Assembly (NCBI GenBank): GCA_013695115.1
Contig: JACDBD010000264.1
Span: 1-9,053 of the forward strand
DNA length: 9,053 nucleotides
Source: Actinomycetota bacterium
GTDB lineage: Bacteria; Actinomycetota; Acidimicrobiia; IMCC26256; JACDBD01
Reading direction: 5' to 3'
Positions within the stretch are counted from its first letter, which is position 1; the number at the start of each line of letters is the position of its first letter. Below are positions 5,677 to 9,053 of the stretch, piece by piece. The notes under the pieces were generated by a model. That model saw only the letters and a list, made by a program, of their open reading frames with translations. It did not search any database and was not told the DNA's origin. The translations under genes were made by a program, and so were the position numbers.

Positions 5677-5689
5677 GGGCGCGATCCTA
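5677..5689 (-). promoter_or_regulatory. Putative -10 element of tRNA-Ser
   Basis: On the minus strand TAGGAT (5684-5689) fits TANNNT and ends 7 nt before the first base of the mature tRNA. Initiation at the usual distance would start transcription at, or within a base or two of, the mature 5' end. No clear -35 is visible. Read-through from the E1 gene 38 bp upstream is the alternative source of transcript. Confidence 0.4.
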
Positions 5690-5714
5690 CCGGTCGACTG
5701 TTCCGTGACTCTTC

Positions 5715-7820
5715 TCAGTAAGCGAGGAGGCGGCGCAGGTCGCGAGCAATGTCTTCGACCTGGGGGAGGACCGCGTCCTCGAGGGTGGGCTCATAGGGCA
5801 CGTGCGTGTCGGCCGCGGCTAGCCGCCACACCGGGGCGTCGAGGTACTCGAAGCACTCGTCGGCGATCCAGGCCGCGACCTCGGCACCGAACCCGGACGC
5901 AAGCGTGTCCTCGTGCAGCACGAGCACGCGCCCGGTGCGGGCGACCGACTCGCCCACGATGTCGCGGTCCCAGGGCACGATCGTGCGCAGGTCAATGATC
6001 TCGACCTGGTTGCGGTCCGGGTCGACGTCGTGGGCGGCGAGCTGGGCCCGGTGCACGGTCGCACCCCAGGTGACGACGGTGATCCGGTCACCGCGGGTCA
6101 CGTACGTCCCGCGCCCGAACGGGAGCAGCCAGTCGGGCGGTGGGAGGGGGTCGCGGTTGTAGCCCTGGCGGTACAGGTGCTTGTGCTCGAGGAACAGCAC
6201 CGGGTCCTCGCACCGGAACGCAGTGCGCAGCAGCCCGGCGGCGTCGCGCGCCCGTGACGGGAACGCGATCATCAGGCCGGGTATGTGGGCGAAGATCGAT
6301 TCGCCGCACTGCGAGTGCCAGATCGCGCCCCCGGTCAGGTAGCCGCCGATCGGCACCCGGATCACGGTGGGGCACGTGAACGTGCCGTTCGAGCGCCACC
6401 GGATCGTCGCCGCCTCCGACTTCAGTTGCGTCATCGCCGGCCAGATGTAGTCGAAGAACTGGATCTCGGGGCTCGGGCGCAGCCCCCGGATCGCCTGCCC
6501 GACGGCGCGCCCGACGATGTTGGCCTCGGCCAGTGGAGTGTTGAAGCAGCGGCCCTCGCCGAACTCGCGCTGCAATCCGAAGGTGACGCCGAACACGCCG
6601 CCTTTCCCGGGAACCTCGTCGAGGACGTGGGGATCGGCGTCGGCGACGTCCTCGCCGAACACGCGGATCCGCTCGTCGCGCGCCATCTCCTCGTGCAACG
6701 TCTGTCGGATTGCCTCACCGAACGCGACCGCGTCGTCGTCGCCCGTCGACGCGGGCGGGTCGGTTGGCAGTTCGGTGACCACCGGCGGGCCGAGGACCTG
6801 GTCGGTGACGGTGGCCGGGTCGGGCCGCCGGGCCTTGAGCGCCTCTTGCGCCGCCTCCGCCACCGTCGCCTTCGCCTCGGCGCGAATCTGCTCGGCTTCC
6901 TCCGGCGTGAGCGCGCCCTCGCGCACGAGCGTCTGCTCCAGCGTGAGGATGGGGTCGTGCTCGGCCTCGTCGAGCAGCTCGTCGGCGGGGCGGTACTTCT
7001 TCTGGTCGTCCGACAGCGAGTGCGAGTACGGCCGGGTGACGAGGGCGTGGATCAGGCCCGGGCCCTGCCCGGCCCGCACCCGCTGGATCGCCTCGGCGCC
7101 GCGGCGCCGGGTCTCGAAGTAGTCGCGCCCGTCGAACTTGGTGACGTGGAGGCCGCGGATCCCCATCACCATCTCGGAGATCGGCGCCGGCGCCTGGTCG
7201 CCCGCTCGCACCGAGATCGCGTAGCCGTTGTCGGCGACGACGAAGAGCACGGGCAGGCCGAGGCGGGCGGCGGTGCTCACGCTCTCCCAGAACTCGCCCT
7301 CGGAGCACGCGCCCTCGCCCAGCGACACATAGGTGACCTCGTCACCGTGGGCGGAGCAGCCGGGAAGGTCGCGGCGGGCGATGTAGCGCGCCGCTTCGGC
7401 GCACCCGACCGCGGGCAGGCACTGGCTGCCGGTCGGGCTGCTCTGCGTGACGACGTGGCGGGCGCGGTCGCCCCAGTGGCACGGCATCTGTCGACCCGCC
7501 GACGCGGGGTCGTCGGCCGACCCCACCGCCTGGAGCAGGATGTCGAGCGGGGTGACGCCGAGGCCGAGCATCAGGGCGCGGTCGCGGTAGTAGGGGAAGA
7601 ACCAGTCGTACCCGGCGCGCAGCGAGCGGGCCAGGCCGAGGAGCAGCGCCTCGTGCCCCGCGCCCGAGATCTGGAAGAACACCTGACTCTGCTGCCGCAG
7701 CGTGATCTCGCGGTCGTCGAGCGCGCGGGAGATGCAGGCCAGGCGGAAGTCGGTGACGGCCTCGTCGAGCGCGAACCCGTTGTGTCCGTTGTGCCCGGTG
7801 CGCCGTTCCCGGAGCTTCAT
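5715..7820 (-). CDS. 2-oxo acid dehydrogenase E1 component, alpha and beta subunits fused in one chain
   Basis: A 701-residue thiamine-diphosphate enzyme that oxidatively decarboxylates a 2-oxo acid (branched-chain type most likely) and passes the acyl group to lipoyl-E2. Residues about 20-345 are the E1-alpha half: GAGHEA (53-58), FFPYYRDRA (74-82), the ThDP/Mg motif GEG (168-170) running to ADNGYAIS (196-203), and YSHSLSDD (265-272), matching the conserved active-site loop of branched-chain E1. Residues about 365-701 are the E1-beta half: VFGEDVADADPHV (387-399), GVFGVTFGLQREFG (408-421), NTPLAEANIVGRAVG (427-441), FDYIWPA and IIDLRTIVPWD (608-618). A charged linker (about 300-360) joins them. 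The ATG at 7820 is preceded by GGTGGAGGGC; an in-frame GTG three codons earlier is possible. It is divergent from the E2 gene, 68 bp between starts. Substrate is inferred, not seen. Confidence 0.92.
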   Translation of the reverse strand: MKLRERRTGHNGHNGFALDEAVTDFRLACISRALDDREITLRQQSQVFFQISGAGHEALLLGLARSLRAGYDWFFPYYRDRALMLGLGVTPLDILLQAVGSADDPASAGRQMPCHWGDRARHVVTQSSPTGSQCLPAVGCAEAARYIARRDLPGCSAHGDEVTYVSLGEGACSEGEFWESVSTAARLGLPVLFVVADNGYAISVRAGDQAPAPISEMVMGIRGLHVTKFDGRDYFETRRRGAEAIQRVRAGQGPGLIHALVTRPYSHSLSDDQKKYRPADELLDEAEHDPILTLEQTLVREGALTPEEAEQIRAEAKATVAEAAQEALKARRPDPATVTDQVLGPPVVTELPTDPPASTGDDDAVAFGEAIRQTLHEEMARDERIRVFGEDVADADPHVLDEVPGKGGVFGVTFGLQREFGEGRCFNTPLAEANIVGRAVGQAIRGLRPSPEIQFFDYIWPAMTQLKSEAATIRWRSNGTFTCPTVIRVPIGGYLTGGAIWHSQCGESIFAHIPGLMIAFPSRARDAAGLLRTAFRCEDPVLFLEHKHLYRQGYNRDPLPPPDWLLPFGRGTYVTRGDRITVVTWGATVHRAQLAAHDVDPDRNQVEIIDLRTIVPWDRDIVGESVARTGRVLVLHEDTLASGFGAEVAAWIADECFEYLDAPVWRLAAADTHVPYEPTLEDAVLPQVEDIARDLRRLLAY

Positions 7821-7830
7821 GCCCTCCACC

Positions 7831-7860
7831 GTCTGGTGTCGTCGCGTCTGGTGTCGTCGC
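7831..7860. repeat. 15-bp perfect tandem duplication in the E1 leader
   Basis: GTCTGGTGTCGTCGC occurs at 7831-7845 and again at 7846-7860. Both copies lie between the E1 start codon (7820) and the probable divergent promoters (7872-7881), so on the minus strand they would sit in the E1 5' leader. They could be a two-site operator or a neutral slippage product. The unit has no internal dyad symmetry. Confidence 0.9.
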
Positions 7861-7871
7861 CCGCCGCTCGG

Positions 7872-7888
7872 AGGATACCGTCGCCAGT
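7872..7888. promoter_or_regulatory. Back-to-back -10 elements for divergent E1 and E2 genes
   Basis: Plus strand: TACCGT at 7876-7881, exactly 7 nt before the E2 GTG at 7889, predicts a leaderless E2 mRNA; no Shine-Dalgarno sequence precedes that GTG. Minus strand: TATCCT at 7872-7877 would drive E1 with a leader of about 45 nt holding the 15-bp repeats. The two hexamers overlap by the bases TA at 7876-7877, so polymerase could occupy only one direction at a time. No -35 elements are convincing. Confidence 0.5.
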
Positions 7889-8701
7889 GTGACGGAGGAC
7901 GCAACCCGGGTACTGCCGTGGCGCGAGCGTCCTCCCCGGCTCACCCGCGAGCACGTGCTGGAGATCGTGACTGCTCGAAACGCACGGCCAGGCTCTGAGG
8001 GGGCGAGTGAGAGCACCGGGGAGGAGGAGATCGTCCCCTTCTCTCCGGTGCGGAAGCGCATCGCCGAGCACATGGTGGGTTCGCTGGCCACCGCGCCCCA
8101 CGCCGGCATCGTCGTGGAGGTCGACTTCGAAGCGGTGGGACGGACCCGGCGGGCGCACTCCGGTCTCTCCTACCTCCCGTTCGTCGCCCGAGCGGTCGTC
8201 GATGCGGTCGCCGACTTTCCCCGCGTCAACGCGTCGGTCGGCGACGACGAGCTCGTCGTCCATCCCGACGTGCACCTCGGGATCGCGGTCGACCTCGACT
8301 TCCAGGGGTTGATCGTGCCCGTCGTGCACGACGCCGGCACCAAGCGACTCGAGGCGATCGCGGCGGAGATCACCGATCTCGCCGACCGGGCGCGGCACCG
8401 TCGCCTCTCGCCCGACGACGTGGGGGGCGGGACGTTCACGATCACCAACCCCGGCCCGTACGGCACCGCCATCTCGGTCCCGGTGATCAACCAGCCCGAG
8501 GTGGCGATCCTCGCCACCGACCGGGTGGCGTTGCGGCCGGTGGTCGTCGAGGACGAGGACGGCGCGAGCATGGCGGTGCACCCGATCGGGCGGCTCACGC
8601 TCAGCTTCGACCACCGGGCGTTCGATGGCGCGTACGCGGCCGCGTTCCTCGGGCGCGTCCGGGAGATCCTCGAGGCGCGCGACTGGGACACCGAGCTTTG
8701 A
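7889..8701 (+). CDS. 2-oxo acid dehydrogenase E2 acyltransferase, catalytic domain only (no lipoyl domain)
   Basis: A 270-residue protein that would transfer acyl groups from dihydrolipoyl to CoA. Residues about 48-268 are a complete catalytic domain: VPFSPVRKRIAEHM (49-62), GIAVDLDFQGLIVPVVHDA (131-149), GTFTITNPGPYGT (181-193), PVINQPEVAILA (198-209) and the active-site motif DHRAFDG (241-247) with H242 and D246. Full E2 proteins are about 400-500 residues with one or more N-terminal lipoyl domains, absent here. Residues 16-28 (PRLTREHVLEIVT) resemble only the final helix of the peripheral-subunit-binding domain. The missing part is not hidden upstream: only 68 bp separate it from the E1 start. 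The lipoyl group must come in trans, or the protein has another acyl donor. The GTG at 7889 lies 7 nt after a -10 element. A glycosyltransferase-like gene follows after 7 bp. Confidence 0.9.
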   Translation: MTEDATRVLPWRERPPRLTREHVLEIVTARNARPGSEGASESTGEEEIVPFSPVRKRIAEHMVGSLATAPHAGIVVEVDFEAVGRTRRAHSGLSYLPFVARAVVDAVADFPRVNASVGDDELVVHPDVHLGIAVDLDFQGLIVPVVHDAGTKRLEAIAAEITDLADRARHRRLSPDDVGGGTFTITNPGPYGTAISVPVINQPEVAILATDRVALRPVVVEDEDGASMAVHPIGRLTLSFDHRAFDGAYAAAFLGRVREILEARDWDTEL

Positions 8702-8708
8702 GCCGCCG

Positions 8709-9053
8709 ATGACGCCTCGGGCCGCGATGGGCCTCCTCTTCTACCCCCGCGGTGGGTCCGCCCAGGTCGTGCGCTACCTCGCGGCCGCCCTCCCGCACGC
8801 CGGCTGGCAGGCGTCGGTGTACTGCGGCTCGCTGGGACCGCCGGGCGCGGAGTCGAACGCGGCCACCTTCTTCTCCGGGCTCGACGTGCACGCCCTCGAC
8901 TACGGGCCCGCCATCGCCGCCTTCGAGCGCGGCGACGATCCCCTGCTCGCCGACCCGCCGCTGCACCCGTCGTACGAGGAGCGGGCGGGCGCCCCCGACC
9001 CGATACTCGCCGCGGTCGACCCTGCCCGCCTCGACCGCCAGGTGGAGGCGTGG
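8709..9053 (+). CDS. Glycosyltransferase-like protein, N-terminal part (cut by window edge)
   Basis: 115 residues are visible with no stop before the edge. The beginning, LLFYPRGGSAQVVRYLAAALPHAGW then QASVYCGSLGPPG, has the glycine-rich loop and helix with following beta-strand typical of the N-terminal Rossmann domain of GT-B family 4 glycosyltransferases. FFSGLDVHALDY (residues 58-69) agrees with that. The donor-binding C-terminal domain lies outside, so family and sugar cannot be given. The ATG at 8709 is 7 bp after the E2 stop; an ATG at 8727 (MGLLFYPRGG) would start directly at the first strand and is equally possible. Neither has a good ribosome binding site, which suggests translational coupling with E2. 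Pairing with E2 has no obvious metabolic logic. Confidence 0.7.
   Translation, partial: MTPRAAMGLLFYPRGGSAQVVRYLAAALPHAGWQASVYCGSLGPPGAESNAATFFSGLDVHALDYGPAIAAFERGDDPLLADPPLHPSYEERAGAPDPILAAVDPARLDRQVEAW

Noticed and set aside
6285..7892. 535-codon plus-strand open frame opposite the E1 gene
   Set aside because: The minus-strand E1 has complete ThDP-enzyme motifs throughout. The plus frame shows no domain and is a composition artefact.
1..9053. CRISPR array, insertion sequence, phage or toxin-antitoxin module
   Set aside because: No spaced direct repeats, transposase or integrase motifs, or paired small toxin genes were found. The two 15-bp tandem duplications and the 17-bp operator repeats do not fit these categories.

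Overview
The window is about 70% G+C by eye. It has strongly actinobacterial codon use, frequent GTG/TTG starts, an F420-type oxidoreductase, a DUF4190-type protein and a DUF2505-type SRPBCC protein. Together these suggest an actinomycete, quite possibly an acidimicrobial or other deep-branching lineage; that placement is inference from gene content. It looks like ordinary chromosome, with no mobile element, CRISPR array or rRNA.

Layout, left to right. On the minus strand, a NhaA Na+/H+ antiporter is cut by the left edge, and upstream of it on the same strand lies an FrhB-like iron-sulfur flavoprotein (1045-2166). Divergent from that pair, on the plus strand, are a proline-rich two-helix membrane protein of DUF4190 type and a SnoaL-like/ester-cyclase protein (2664-3092). 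The SnoaL-like gene ends tail-to-tail, overlapping by 3 bp, against a TetR regulator (3089-3721, minus). The TetR gene is the second gene of a small operon. The first gene is an unrecognised 53-residue ORF (3738-3899), preceded by a good ribosome binding site and a TTGACA promoter. That promoter is covered by three tandem ATAC-N6-GTAT palindromes at exact 17-bp spacing. Upstream of this operon, also on the minus strand, is a DUF2505 protein (4006-4503).

On the plus strand, 4658-5524 encodes a MetF-type methylenetetrahydrofolate reductase. It is followed by a highly structured inverted-repeat region that also serves as the 3' boundary of a convergent tRNA-Ser(CGA). Beyond the tRNA, 5715-7820 (minus) encodes a single-chain E1 (alpha and beta fused) of a 2-oxo acid dehydrogenase complex. 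Divergent from it, 7889-8701 (plus) encodes an E2 acyltransferase that has the catalytic domain but no lipoyl domain. The two start codons are only 68 bp apart, over back-to-back -10 elements and a 15-bp tandem duplication. E1 and E2 would make and transfer acyl groups from branched-chain or related 2-oxo acids to CoA; the lipoyl carrier and E3 must be encoded elsewhere. A glycosyltransferase-like gene starts 7 bp after E2 and runs off the right edge.

The items most worth a second look are the triple operator with its uncharacterised micro-ORF, the lipoyl-less E2 facing a fused E1, the pseudoknot-capable element after metF, and a recurring TANNNT-7-nt-start arrangement that predicts leaderless transcripts.
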